This document shows, piece by piece, positions 56,202-64,000 of a stretch of DNA of 64,000 nt. Made by a program: the position numbers and the translations under genes. The stretch is from Agrobacterium tumefaciens str. B6. GTDB taxonomy: Bacteria; Pseudomonadota; Alphaproteobacteria; Rhizobiales; Rhizobiaceae. Every line of letters starts with the position of its first letter. Within the stretch, counting starts at the first letter, position 1. The notes under the pieces were generated by a model. That model had not been told where the DNA came from and did not search any database. It saw nothing but the letters and a program-made list of their open reading frames with translations. The stretch is taken from the NCBI RefSeq assembly GCF_001541315.1, contig NZ_LMVK01000013.1, positions 1-64,000 on the forward strand, in the 5' to 3' direction.

Positions 56202-57317
56202 TTGGAGCTTCAGAACCGCCTGCCGTTTCCGGCGATGGCTTTCCGTCAGTTTGATGCCGAGGGGGAACTTGATTGCATTGTTTCCGTGCGCGCTACCTTC
56301 ACGCATGTGCAGGACGGAACAATGGAGATCGCTCGTGAGCAGGAGAGCTTTCAATGGGAAGACGCTTACGAGGACGATCCGCATCAAACAGTCCTCCTGC
56401 GGCAGAGCGATCTCATCCCTGACAAGCCCGGCACGGATATCAGCTTCCTGGGAGATGCATGGTCACCGTCGCAGGAGCCACAGAAATCCTGGCGCGCCTC
56501 CATCCGCGTTGGCGGAATTTTCAAGCAAATCGAGGTTTTCGGCAGACGCTTCTGGCAGCCTGTCGTTAAGGAGAAATGGGCAGGTTTTTCCGCCAGGGAA
56601 GCCAAACGTGTCATAGCGGATTGGAAACTGAGCGATCCTGAACCGGCTAGAAGCGTGGCCATATGCTGGCGCAACGCTTATGGCGGCGCGCTCCCGGGCA
56701 CAGGTGACGCGGGGACGGAAACACCGATTGACGTGGAGCGCCGAAACCCGCTTGGGTGCGGCATCGTCAATCTTGAGATGCCTGCCGACGCCGGGCCTGT
56801 TCCAGCTCCGCAGATCGCTGCCGTAGGTGAGCATTCCGATTGGCGGAGCACGCCGGAACCGCAGGGATTTGGGCTCGTTTCGCCTTGGTGGCAGTTCCGT
56901 CAGCAATATTCCGGAACCTATGATGATGGTTGGCGGGAGGAGAGGCACCCCCTCTTGCCGCGTGATTTTGATCCACGCTTCTGGCAGGCGGCCCATCCTG
57001 ATCTCATCGCGACGCCTCACCTCAAGGGTGACGAGAACTACGAGCTGGTTAACCTGAGTTCTGAGCATCCGGTCGCGAAAGGCTCGTTGCCTGGCCTTAC
57101 CCTCGGTGTCCATTGCTCTCGCGAAGATCGCGATGAATGGCATGTGCTGAAGCTTGATGGTGTGCAATTCGACTGGCGCAATGACGGACGGGTGCTTCTG
57201 ACCTGGCGCATCAGGTTTCCTCTTCCCGATGCCGGTGAAACAAAACTTACCCTGACGCGCGTTCGTCTGAAGTCGCCCGAAACCGAAGCGGCTTTAACCG
57301 AGAGGGAGACAGCATGA
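56202..57317 (+). CDS. DUF2169 adaptor/chaperone for a T6SS effector
   Basis: A 371-residue protein of the DUF2169 family, with NRLPFPAMAFRQFDAEG at the start and FGRRFW, NAYGG (CWRNAYGGALPG) and a Pro-rich PRDFDPRFWQAAHPDL later. DUF2169 proteins are chaperones that help load DUF4150 PAAR-like effectors onto VgrG. The start is the TTG at 56202, preceded by GGAGG. It overlaps the next gene by four bases (ATGA), which supports coupled production of adaptor and effector. Confidence 0.85.
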   Translation: MELQNRLPFPAMAFRQFDAEGELDCIVSVRATFTHVQDGTMEIAREQESFQWEDAYEDDPHQTVLLRQSDLIPDKPGTDISFLGDAWSPSQEPQKSWRASIRVGGIFKQIEVFGRRFWQPVVKEKWAGFSAREAKRVIADWKLSDPEPARSVAICWRNAYGGALPGTGDAGTETPIDVERRNPLGCGIVNLEMPADAGPVPAPQIAAVGEHSDWRSTPEPQGFGLVSPWWQFRQQYSGTYDDGWREERHPLLPRDFDPRFWQAAHPDLIATPHLKGDENYELVNLSSEHPVAKGSLPGLTLGVHCSREDRDEWHVLKLDGVQFDWRNDGRVLLTWRIRFPLPDAGETKLTLTRVRLKSPETEAALTERETA

Positions 57318-58882
57318 GCATCCCCCGCGACAATTATATCGGAGAGCCCCAATATCCCGGCACATGGACGACGGGGACACCGCGTGAGGGACTGCGTGAC
57401 ATCGATGAGGCGCGTATCGTCTCTTTGGCACCTGATGTATGCCTGACACCGGTTGGCTCGTCGGTGGTGCCTATTCCCTATCCGGTCGTGGATTTTTGCG
57501 GCCATGATAAAAACTATACGCCGTCTGTTCGGTTCACCGGCAAAAAGGCAATGGTGATGCGTTCGTGTACGACACATGTGCACGGCGACGCGCCCGGTAA
57601 CCGTAAGGGGGTAAAATCCGGCACGGTGGAAAGCATCTGCGAACCCATCGGGCACGCTGATCAGGTGCTTGCTGAAGGCTCGCATGTCATTCGCCACCTC
57701 GATCGTTTTTATATGAACAGCAGGAATACCCAGGGTGAGGCGATCTTCGTCCGCAGCACGCAGACCTATGATCCTCCCAAGGATGATGATCCGGTGCGGG
57801 GGTCGCTTAGATGGCAGGACGGGTCGGACGAAGGCCGGGTTATGAGCGATGCGTCGCCCGAGCCGTTTAAAGAGGGTGAGAAATACGCTTATGCGGGATC
57901 GGCTGCCGCAGCGACGACTGGGGCAGCTCAAAACTCTGCGCAAGCACTTCGCGGAGGAATGCCGGCGACAAGGCCGACTGTCCCCCAGACTGTTCCTCGT
58001 GGTCCGGGAAGGGTGATAACCCCGGGACCCGCCCGAGCGCCTCAGTGGTATCGTACCCCGCCTCACAGGGTTGTGAGCGATCTTGCAAAAGTTGGCCGTC
58101 TCGCGAGGGTGGGCATTTGGGCCCGCCGCCTAAATGTCATCGGGATATTATCAAGCGTCCTTATCCCCGATAATGGTGCAAATCTGTCTGACGTCGTCCC
58201 ACGGGACGATCAGGAGCGGCGGATCAAAGAAATGTTCGACGAGGGTGTCGACGCCGGACATGACAGCTGGGAGATGCGGGATTGGGCGATGGAGGAGCTC
58301 CGTCGACATCGGCAGCGAGTGCGTGAGGAACCAGAAAGCCGGCCACAGGCATTACCCCAGAGCGAAACCGTACGTGTCTCCGATCGGGACGAATACCGCA
58401 AGAAGTGTCAGGTCGACCGTTACGCCAAGATGAAGAGCGTCTGCGGTCAGTACGGCATGCAGGCTCACCATATAGTTCCGGACTGGACGCTTCGTTATGG
58501 CGCGAGAGAGGAGGCCGATAAGCGCATTCCGAATATGCCCAGCCTTAATGATGGTATGGCTATATGTGTTATTGGGAATGCCCGGGTAGAGCAAACCGAG
58601 CACTGGGGTGGTCATCTGGCGGACAAGGCGATCGAAAATGCGGGTAGAAATTCAACGCCACCTTTTACGGCACCCTTACATAAAGTAGTTCAGGCGTCAG
58701 CCCAGGCTATGATAAGCGTGAGGCCCGATTGTGCAAAAGAGATTATGGCAGCCCTGACGACCCAATATGCTGGAAAAAATCCGTTCCAGCTTTTACGAGC
58801 TAAACAATATCCTCCCCTTCCTGAAGAAACCATATCGGCTTTGAAGTCTGGAGCTGTTGAAGGAGCGACCAGAAAACCATGA
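57314..58882 (+). CDS. DUF4150 (PAAR-like) T6SS effector with C-terminal HNH-type nuclease toxin
   Basis: A 522-residue modular effector. Residues about 1-160 are a DUF4150 PAAR-like domain (SLAPDVCLTPVGSSVVPIPYP, CTTHVHGDAPGNRKGVKSGTV) that would cap the VgrG spike. A Pro/Ala-rich linker (about 200-260) and a helical segment follow. The last 150 residues contain CQVDRYAKMKSVCGQYGMQAHHIVPDW with His385-His386, and later a conserved TEHWGGHLADKAIEN. This is the pattern of HNH/EndoVII-fold toxins (GHH/AHH groups), predicted to cut DNA or RNA in target cells. It differs from the Ntox15 (Tde1) effector I recall at this position in strain C58. Activity is inferred. Confidence 0.85.
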   Translation: MSIPRDNYIGEPQYPGTWTTGTPREGLRDIDEARIVSLAPDVCLTPVGSSVVPIPYPVVDFCGHDKNYTPSVRFTGKKAMVMRSCTTHVHGDAPGNRKGVKSGTVESICEPIGHADQVLAEGSHVIRHLDRFYMNSRNTQGEAIFVRSTQTYDPPKDDDPVRGSLRWQDGSDEGRVMSDASPEPFKEGEKYAYAGSAAAATTGAAQNSAQALRGGMPATRPTVPQTVPRGPGRVITPGPARAPQWYRTPPHRVVSDLAKVGRLARVGIWARRLNVIGILSSVLIPDNGANLSDVVPRDDQERRIKEMFDEGVDAGHDSWEMRDWAMEELRRHRQRVREEPESRPQALPQSETVRVSDRDEYRKKCQVDRYAKMKSVCGQYGMQAHHIVPDWTLRYGAREEADKRIPNMPSLNDGMAICVIGNARVEQTEHWGGHLADKAIENAGRNSTPPFTAPLHKVVQASAQAMISVRPDCAKEIMAALTTQYAGKNPFQLLRAKQYPPLPEETISALKSGAVEGATRKP

Positions 58883-59979
58883 AAACCAAGCTGCCTATCG
58901 ATTTCACGAGAGCATATGCGAGGTCGGGCAAAACGCTCGCCGTTGTCGCAACGAGAGACAATGCTGAACCTTTCGATCCTGATGGCCGATTTTATCGGTA
59001 TGATCGTGACGACGTGCCGCCGCAGGATTGGACGTATTCCGACTTCGGTTTCCATATTCAAAGCATGACTGTGTATCATAGCGCTGAGCACGCTACGCCA
59101 GATGGTTATTTCGTTCTGCTGTCGTCGGAGGGTGACGTTTATCACACCTACTGGAAGGAGAATTTTCAAGAGAAAATTCAGGGAGCCGGTAGTTGGAGTG
59201 ACGATTCGAAAGGCTACGGGCGTCTCACTCGCATCCGCGAGATCGGGCAACACCTATATGCCTGCGGAGAGGGGGGGCAAATCTATGTTCGCAAGGGGAA
59301 CAATGATTGGCGTCTCCTGACCGATAAATTGTTGCTGAACCCAAATGCGCAGGAGGAAGCAAAGCCTGAAAAAGAGCCGGAATTTCTTTCTCCGGAATGG
59401 CAGGAATGGGTCACTCGGTCGGCCCTCAATCCAGCCTCCCGCGATATACTGTTCTTTGACATAAACGGTTTGTCGGAAGAAGCCATCTATCTTTGCGGGG
59501 AGGAGGGGCCTGGCACCAAACCGGTCCTTTGTTTCTGGGATGGTCATGAGTTGCACGAACTGAAAATTCCAATTCCGGTGGCCGCTTTGACCGGAATTTA
59601 CATCGAGAATCCTGACAGTGTCTGGATATGTGGGAGAGAAGGTGTTCTCATACACGGAAGTCACACACGGGGATTTTCGCCTGTCGCATTACGGCAGCAG
59701 CATAATCTCTTTCACATGATCACTCCGTATCGGGAAAAACTCGTCATGGCGGCGAGCGTTCGTCCCGGCGGTCTTTATGAGTATGATCCCAAGACAGGAC
59801 GTTTTGGCAGATTTGATCCTCCTCTTCCGCGCTTGAGCAATCGTGATGATAACGAATCTATCGACAATGGTCCGTTTTTTGCGCAGGTGATCGAAAACGT
59901 GCTTTGGGTCGTCGCATCGAAAGATGTTTTCCGCTTCGATGGTGCGGCTTGGGAGCGGATAGAACACCCAGATCTCTGA
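58879..59979 (+). CDS. Candidate immunity protein for the HNH effector (beta-propeller-like)
   Basis: A 366-residue protein without signal peptide, so cytoplasmic, as needed to neutralise a nuclease. It overlaps the toxin stop by four bases (ATGA), the usual effector-immunity arrangement. I do not recognise a named family, but spaced segments such as DGYFVLLSSEGDVYHTYW, GQHLYACGEGGQIYVRKG, DSVWICGREGVLIHGSH and NVLWVVASKDVFRFDG look like successive blades of a beta-propeller. Codon use and lower GC differ from the T6SS core genes, suggesting acquisition with the toxin. Confidence 0.72.
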   Translation: MKTKLPIDFTRAYARSGKTLAVVATRDNAEPFDPDGRFYRYDRDDVPPQDWTYSDFGFHIQSMTVYHSAEHATPDGYFVLLSSEGDVYHTYWKENFQEKIQGAGSWSDDSKGYGRLTRIREIGQHLYACGEGGQIYVRKGNNDWRLLTDKLLLNPNAQEEAKPEKEPEFLSPEWQEWVTRSALNPASRDILFFDINGLSEEAIYLCGEEGPGTKPVLCFWDGHELHELKIPIPVAALTGIYIENPDSVWICGREGVLIHGSHTRGFSPVALRQQHNLFHMITPYREKLVMAASVRPGGLYEYDPKTGRFGRFDPPLPRLSNRDDNESIDNGPFFAQVIENVLWVVASKDVFRFDGAAWERIEHPDL

Positions 59980-60049
59980 GTTGCGAGCTTCCGAAGGCTT
60001 CGAATGTTATTGATGCGGCTGGGTCTGCCTGAGGCCTTCTAAAATCGCA

Positions 60050-60245
60050 GCAACGTGGACCGGGAGGGAAATGGCATGAGCCTCCCCCCGACAACTACAG
60101 CGGCGAACCACAATGCCGAGACACATGGGCCGCCACCGGGACGCTGCAATACGGCTGCATGTCCTTGATGAGGCACGTATCATCTCTTTGGCGCTTGATG
60201 TATCCCTGACCCAGGTTGGCTCATCGGTGATGTCTATTCCGGCGC
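60050..60245 (+). pseudogene. Frameshifted remnant of a second DUF4150 effector gene
   Basis: From the ATG at 60076 the DNA closely tracks the 5' end of the intact effector gene at 57314: matching ribosome-binding site (GGGAGGGA), ATGAGC, then CGACAACTAC, ACACATGG and finally the stretch encoding DEARIISLALDVSLTQVGSSVMSIP, which parallels DEARIVSLAPDVCLTPVGSSVVPIP. A one-base deletion in the C-run after codon three and further gaps near 60110-60135 break the frame, and homology stops near 60245. No toxin or immunity remnant follows before the convergent GGDEF-EAL gene. It looks like the truncated end of a replaced effector cassette. Confidence 0.85.
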
Positions 60246-60277
60246 TGGGGAAGTTTTACTTGGGAGCGCATCGGAGC

Positions 60278-62263
60278 TTACCACCAAGCCTTGTTTGGAT
60301 TTTTGAGAGCTATGGATTTGGTGCGATGTTTGGGACTCGCCTGGCCCGAAAGAAACGCACCGACATCCTCTTCCCGAAGCGGCGGCGCATAGATGTAGCC
60401 CTGCACCAGCGTGGCGCCGAGGCCTTCGAGTGCGGTTAGCTCGGCTGGTGTTTCCACCCCTTCCACCACGCATTCCAGTCCCATGTCGCGACTGAGGGTG
60501 AGGAGGGATTTCACGATTTTGTAGCTGGCCGGTTTTTCGTGCAGGTCCGTGACGAAGCTGCGGTCGATCTTGATCTTGGTCAGCGGCAATGCATGCAGTC
60601 GCGTCAGGCTGGAATAGCCGGTGCCGAAATCGTCCAGCGATATGCCGCAGCCGAGGCGGCGCAGCATTTCGACCGATTGCCTCACCTGTTCGAAATCATG
60701 GGCAAAAGCCGTCTCGGTAATTTCAAGGTCCAGACGTCGTGCATCGAAACAGCTGTTTTCGATGATGCCGAGCAGGGATAGTACGCCCTCGTGGGAGTTG
60801 AGGTCCTGAGCCGAAAGGTTGAACGACAGGCGCAGGGAGGGTTCCCATTTCGAGGCGGAGGCGAGCGCCGTCTTGAGAAGCGGCCGTGTCAGTGAGCTGA
60901 CGATGCCGGCCCGTTCCGCGATGGAGAAGAACTGGCAAGGCGGCACATGCCCGAGAACCGGGCTGTGCCAGCGCGCCAGCGCTTCAAAACCCGCCGTTCT
61001 GCCGTCGCGTATATCGACAATCGGCTGGAACACGACTGAAAGCTCGTTTTCCATATTCCTCTGTTTGAGCAGATGTTCGATGCGTGCTTCGATATTGATC
61101 TGCTTTTCGTGTTCCGCATCGAACAGAACGGCATCGCCACGGCGGGGTTTTTTGGCATGGTAGAGGGCATAGTCAGCCCTGTCGAAAAGCTGCTCGAGCG
61201 TGGAGGCGAGGTGTGGAAAGACCGCTATTCCCATGGATGCGGAAACATGCACCGTTCCCTCAGGCATATGGTAAGGCGCCCTCAGCTGCTCGGAGATCGC
61301 ATTGGCATTTGCCACGAGTTGCGCATCGTCAGGTATGATAGGCGCGACAATGGCAAATTCGTCGCCACCCAGTCGAAACGCCTTGCTGGCCTTAAGATTG
61401 GCGGTGAGGCGCTTGCTGACATTGATCAGCAGCCTGTCTCCCACGGAATGTCCATAGAGGTCGTTGACCGGCTTGAACCCGTCCAGATCGATGACCCCCA
61501 GCGCCAGCCGGGTTCCGTTCGCCCTGGCCTTTTCGAGCTCGGCTTCAAGGTGGGCGAAGAAGGCGCGGCGGTTGGGCAGTTCCGTCAGGCTGTCAATATT
61601 GGCAAGCAGCAGGTTTTCATTGCTGAGCGCTTCCGTGCGCTGCTGTGAAATGACCATGCGCTCAAAATTGCGGTAGTTGGTCAGCAGGATGGACATCATG
61701 CCGGTACAGACCAGCAGCACGTTGATGGCGATGGCAACAAATGTCGGTTGCCGCGACGCCAGAAAAAAGGCGATGAAGGCGCCATTGACGATGACCGTCA
61801 CCATGAAAGCGGCCGAGCGCACATACATCAGACAGAAAATGCAGGAAATGACGGTAATCGCCATATAGAAGGCGACGTGGGATCGCGTGTAGGCATCCCC
61901 ATAGGGCACCAGCAAAAAAGACCAGAGCGTGAACGCCATGGCGATGCCGGCAGCCAGGCGGTTTGTACGCCGGAGGGCGGCATGAGCCACTTGTGGAGCT
62001 GGATCAATACCACGCGTCCTCCACCAGAAGGTGACTCTCAGCGTGCAGCCGAGGGTGAAGAGGCCGGGAATTCCAACGGTGAGCCAGAGCGGCGCCACCT
62101 GCATATGCGTTACGGCAAGCGCCCATGTACTTGAGAGCAGAATGAAATACATCATCGGCATCTGTCGGGTGAAAGCACGGTACTGCGCTTTCAGCAGATC
62201 AGGATTGTCGGACCGAACGGACACGAAGTCCTGCAATTTTTGTGTGGCGGTCAGGAATTTCAT
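60278..62263 (-). CDS. Membrane GGDEF-EAL protein (cyclic di-GMP turnover)
   Basis: A 661-residue protein. The N-terminal 200 residues hold five or six hydrophobic helices. The GGDEF domain (about 220-385) has an intact active site AFRLGGDEFAIVAP; I see no RxxD inhibitory site just before it. The EAL domain (about 400-640) has GFEALARWHSP, the metal-binding LDDFGTGYSSLTRL and QGYIYAPP, so a phosphodiesterase is plausible and both activities may be functional. It is transcribed toward the T6SS effector remnant and ends 33 bases beyond it. No other operon partner is seen. Confidence 0.92.
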   Translation of the reverse strand: MKFLTATQKLQDFVSVRSDNPDLLKAQYRAFTRQMPMMYFILLSSTWALAVTHMQVAPLWLTVGIPGLFTLGCTLRVTFWWRTRGIDPAPQVAHAALRRTNRLAAGIAMAFTLWSFLLVPYGDAYTRSHVAFYMAITVISCIFCLMYVRSAAFMVTVIVNGAFIAFFLASRQPTFVAIAINVLLVCTGMMSILLTNYRNFERMVISQQRTEALSNENLLLANIDSLTELPNRRAFFAHLEAELEKARANGTRLALGVIDLDGFKPVNDLYGHSVGDRLLINVSKRLTANLKASKAFRLGGDEFAIVAPIIPDDAQLVANANAISEQLRAPYHMPEGTVHVSASMGIAVFPHLASTLEQLFDRADYALYHAKKPRRGDAVLFDAEHEKQINIEARIEHLLKQRNMENELSVVFQPIVDIRDGRTAGFEALARWHSPVLGHVPPCQFFSIAERAGIVSSLTRPLLKTALASASKWEPSLRLSFNLSAQDLNSHEGVLSLLGIIENSCFDARRLDLEITETAFAHDFEQVRQSVEMLRRLGCGISLDDFGTGYSSLTRLHALPLTKIKIDRSFVTDLHEKPASYKIVKSLLTLSRDMGLECVVEGVETPAELTALEGLGATLVQGYIYAPPLREEDVGAFLSGQASPKHRTKSIALKNPNKAWW

Positions 62264-62603
62264 TTATGGCTCTTCAAGTACAGAGCGGCATTTGTAACTT
62301 AATTCCCGTTACATCATTGGAAATGCACAGGGTTAACCGACATAAAACTGTATCAACCGCAAGATGCAGGTGCTGCATTTCGCAACATTTCATTATTTTC
62401 GTTATTAAGCGTTTCCTGCATTGGTATTACTGATGCGTGAGAAAACCCTTCGCTTCTTGCCATGCGCCGGGCGAATCTATTGACCTGGCAGGATGAAGCT
62501 TCTCGCCTGCGATATTCATAAGTTCCTTTTAGACTCCCTTGAAAAATTTGAACGCGCGTGCATTATGAACGCGTGTTCAAATTTCTAGGAATGGTTCTTA
62601 CAC
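62264..62603. other. Divergent promoter region with an inverted repeat
   Basis: No gene is seen in these 340 bases between the GGDEF-EAL gene and the inositol-monophosphatase-family gene. The right part carries AAATTTGAAC (62544-62553) and GTTCAAATTT (62575-62584), a perfect 10-base inverted repeat, with an inner TGAAC-GCGT-GTTCA at 62566-62579. This is placed like an operator 20-60 bases upstream of the ATG at 62604. Confidence 0.6.
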
Positions 62604-63410
62604 ATGGATTCAATCCACTATCCCGACACATTGGCCGCGAGAGCCGAACTGTGCCGCAGCGTTATTCTTTCCGCCGGGGAGCTGGTGCTGAAAGGCTTCG
62701 AGGGCGAGGCCACGCGCAGCTTTTCGATGAAGGGGCCGCAGGATTTTCTGACGGTGACGGATGCGGCTTCCGAAGCGCATATTCGCGGCGCGATCTCGGC
62801 GGCTTTCCCGGATGACAGTTTTTTCGGCGAAGAGGGCGGCGGCGAGATCGGTGAGCGCGTCTGGGTGGTGGATCCAATCGATGGCACCGCGAATTTTGCC
62901 CGTGGCATTCCGCATTTCTGCATCTCCATCGCCTATGTCGAAAACGGCCGGACCGAAATCGGGGCGATCTACAACCCCGCCCTCGGCGAGCTTTATCTCG
63001 CCCGCCGGGGCGAAGGTGCGACCCGCAATGGGGAGCCGATCCGGACGTCGGAAACGGAGCGTTTCGATGCGGCTTCGATCGAGATGGGGTGGTCTACCCG
63101 CGTCGCGAATGCCACCTATCTCGATGTGGTCAGCAAGCTGCTCGATATGGGCGCGAATGTCCGCCGCGCCGGCTCCGGTGCTCTGGCGCTTGCCTATGTG
63201 GCCGATGGCCGTTCCGATGGCTATCTCGAATTGCATATGAATTCATGGGATTGTCTTGCGGGCCTGCTACTCGTCAGCGAAGCTGGCGGCGACGTGTGCC
63301 CATTTCTGGAAATCGGCAGTTTGCGGGATGGCGGGCCGGTGCTGGCTGCAGCCGCCGGTGTTGCCAAAGGCGTCAGCCAGGCGTCGAATATAGTCCTTGC
63401 CGCGCGGTAG
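62604..63410 (+). CDS. Inositol monophosphatase-family phosphatase
   Basis: A 268-residue protein with the family metal-binding motifs: GEEGGGE, WVVDPIDGTANFARGIPHFC and the C-terminal WDCLAGLLLVSEAGG. Substrates in this family include myo-inositol phosphate, histidinol phosphate and PAP, and the substrate cannot be chosen here. The ATG at 62604 lies 20 bases after a 10-base inverted repeat. The phosphatase gene downstream begins 66 bases later and may be cotranscribed. Confidence 0.9.
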   Translation: MDSIHYPDTLAARAELCRSVILSAGELVLKGFEGEATRSFSMKGPQDFLTVTDAASEAHIRGAISAAFPDDSFFGEEGGGEIGERVWVVDPIDGTANFARGIPHFCISIAYVENGRTEIGAIYNPALGELYLARRGEGATRNGEPIRTSETERFDAASIEMGWSTRVANATYLDVVSKLLDMGANVRRAGSGALALAYVADGRSDGYLELHMNSWDCLAGLLLVSEAGGDVCPFLEIGSLRDGGPVLAAAAGVAKGVSQASNIVLAAR

Positions 63411-63475
63411 CTGCGGCGGGATGATTTATGACGGAGGCCCTCCAAAAGGGGGCTCCGTGCATGTGGAGGAATGAA

Positions 63476-64000
63476 ATGGATGGACCCGTTTATGCCCGGC
63501 CAGCAATCAGCCTGATTGCGGAAGGGTTGGGCCCGCACAATGCTGCGCTTTACATTGGCGGCAGCGATGGTGCGGGTGATCTCGGGCTCCTGCGCCGTCA
63601 TGGCATCACCATCGTCGTCAATTGCGCCGTCAATCTGGATATCAATCTCGTGCAGGCCACGGCAGAAGAGGGCGACAGGCGCGCGGTAGGTTATGGCGAC
63701 ATTCGTTATTACAAGCTCGGCCTTATTGATGGCGAGGGTAGCCCCGACACCATGATGCTCGGCGCCTATTACATTCTCGACGGCGCGCTTCGCCAGACCA
63801 TGCCGAAGCGGGAAACCTATCCCTTTGCCGATGGCGGCAATGTGCTCGTCAATTGCCGCGGCGGCCGCAGCCGCTCCGTTTCACTGGTGGCGCTTTTCCT
63901 GCACAAGCAGCAGCCGGATCTCTATCCCACCCTCGACGATGCACTGGCCGTGATCCGCACGAAACGGGAATTGCGGCCGGATGAATGGTTCGAGACACCG
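63476..64000 (+). CDS. Dual-specificity/tyrosine phosphatase-like protein (partial, runs off the window)
   Basis: 175 codons are visible before the window end. The sequence contains the CX5R signature in VLVNCRGGRSRSVSLVA (the usual preceding His is Asn here) and an upstream HGITIVVNCAVNLD-type strand, typical of cysteine-based phosphatases of the DSP family. The C-terminal part ends TKRELRPDEWFETP and is incomplete. The ATG at 63476 follows GGAGGAATGAA; an ATG at 63471 in another frame runs into a stop after 14 codons. Confidence 0.82.
   Translation, partial: MDGPVYARPAISLIAEGLGPHNAALYIGGSDGAGDLGLLRRHGITIVVNCAVNLDINLVQATAEEGDRRAVGYGDIRYYKLGLIDGEGSPDTMMLGAYYILDGALRQTMPKRETYPFADGGNVLVNCRGGRSRSVSLVALFLHKQQPDLYPTLDDALAVIRTKRELRPDEWFETP

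Noticed and set aside
60113..60439. Short plus-strand protein of 108 residues starting at 60113
   Set aside because: Its first part is the shifted DUF4150 remnant and its second part is antisense to the GGDEF-EAL gene, so it is not an independent gene.
62566..62579. TGAAC-N4-GTTCA resembles a Gram-positive LexA box
   Set aside because: Alphaproteobacterial LexA uses direct GTTC-N7-GTTC repeats, and no SOS-type gene follows; a different regulator is more likely.

Overview
The window looks like chromosomal DNA of an Agrobacterium/Rhizobium-group alphaproteobacterium. GC is high, codon use is Rhizobiaceae-like, and the order of the type VI secretion (T6SS) genes matches my recollection of Agrobacterium tumefaciens C58 (an imp-type operon divergent from a clpV-hcp operon). 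Names come from motifs and family recognition by eye; no search was run.

Region 1 (1-10.5 kb): the end of a heme-copper oxidase operon (two subunit III-type proteins and a small subunit IV). Then comes a glycine betaine/sarcosine module: a GlxA/GbdR-type regulator divergent from soxB-soxD-soxA-soxG-glyA-purU, which demethylates sarcosine and handles the one-carbon units. A decayed siderophore-interacting-protein gene follows.

Region 2 (10.5-18 kb): an MFS exporter and TetR regulator that are divergent around three copies of a palindrome, a secreted alkaline phosphatase, a Tat-exported protein with an ABC transporter whose permease has a long histidine-rich loop, and a DUF1801 protein.

Region 3 (18-31 kb): a pentitol catabolic locus (xylitol-type dehydrogenase, AraC regulator, ribose-type ABC transporter, ribitol-type SDR, ribulokinase-type FGGY kinase, L-xylulose-reductase-like SDR), then a ProP-like transporter, a PRC-barrel protein and a Wza-like lipoprotein.

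Region 4 (30.8-60.3 kb): a complete T6SS. The minus-strand operon is tssA-tssB-tssC41-tssC40-tagJ-tssE-tssF-tssG-fha-tssK-tssL-tssM-tagF/pppA-tagE. The divergent plus-strand operon is clpV-hcp-tai-tae-vgrG, followed by a DUF2169 adaptor, a DUF4150 (PAAR-like) protein fused to an HNH-type nuclease toxin, and a candidate immunity protein. A frameshifted remnant of a second DUF4150 gene lies immediately beyond, which points to cassette turnover at the end of the effector operon. TssL keeps Thr14, the residue I recall as phosphorylated by the TagE kinase and recognised by Fha in Agrobacterium.

Region 5 (60.3-64 kb): a membrane GGDEF-EAL protein, an inositol-monophosphatase-family enzyme, and a tyrosine/dual-specificity phosphatase cut by the window end. 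I recognised no tRNA, rRNA, insertion sequence or CRISPR array.
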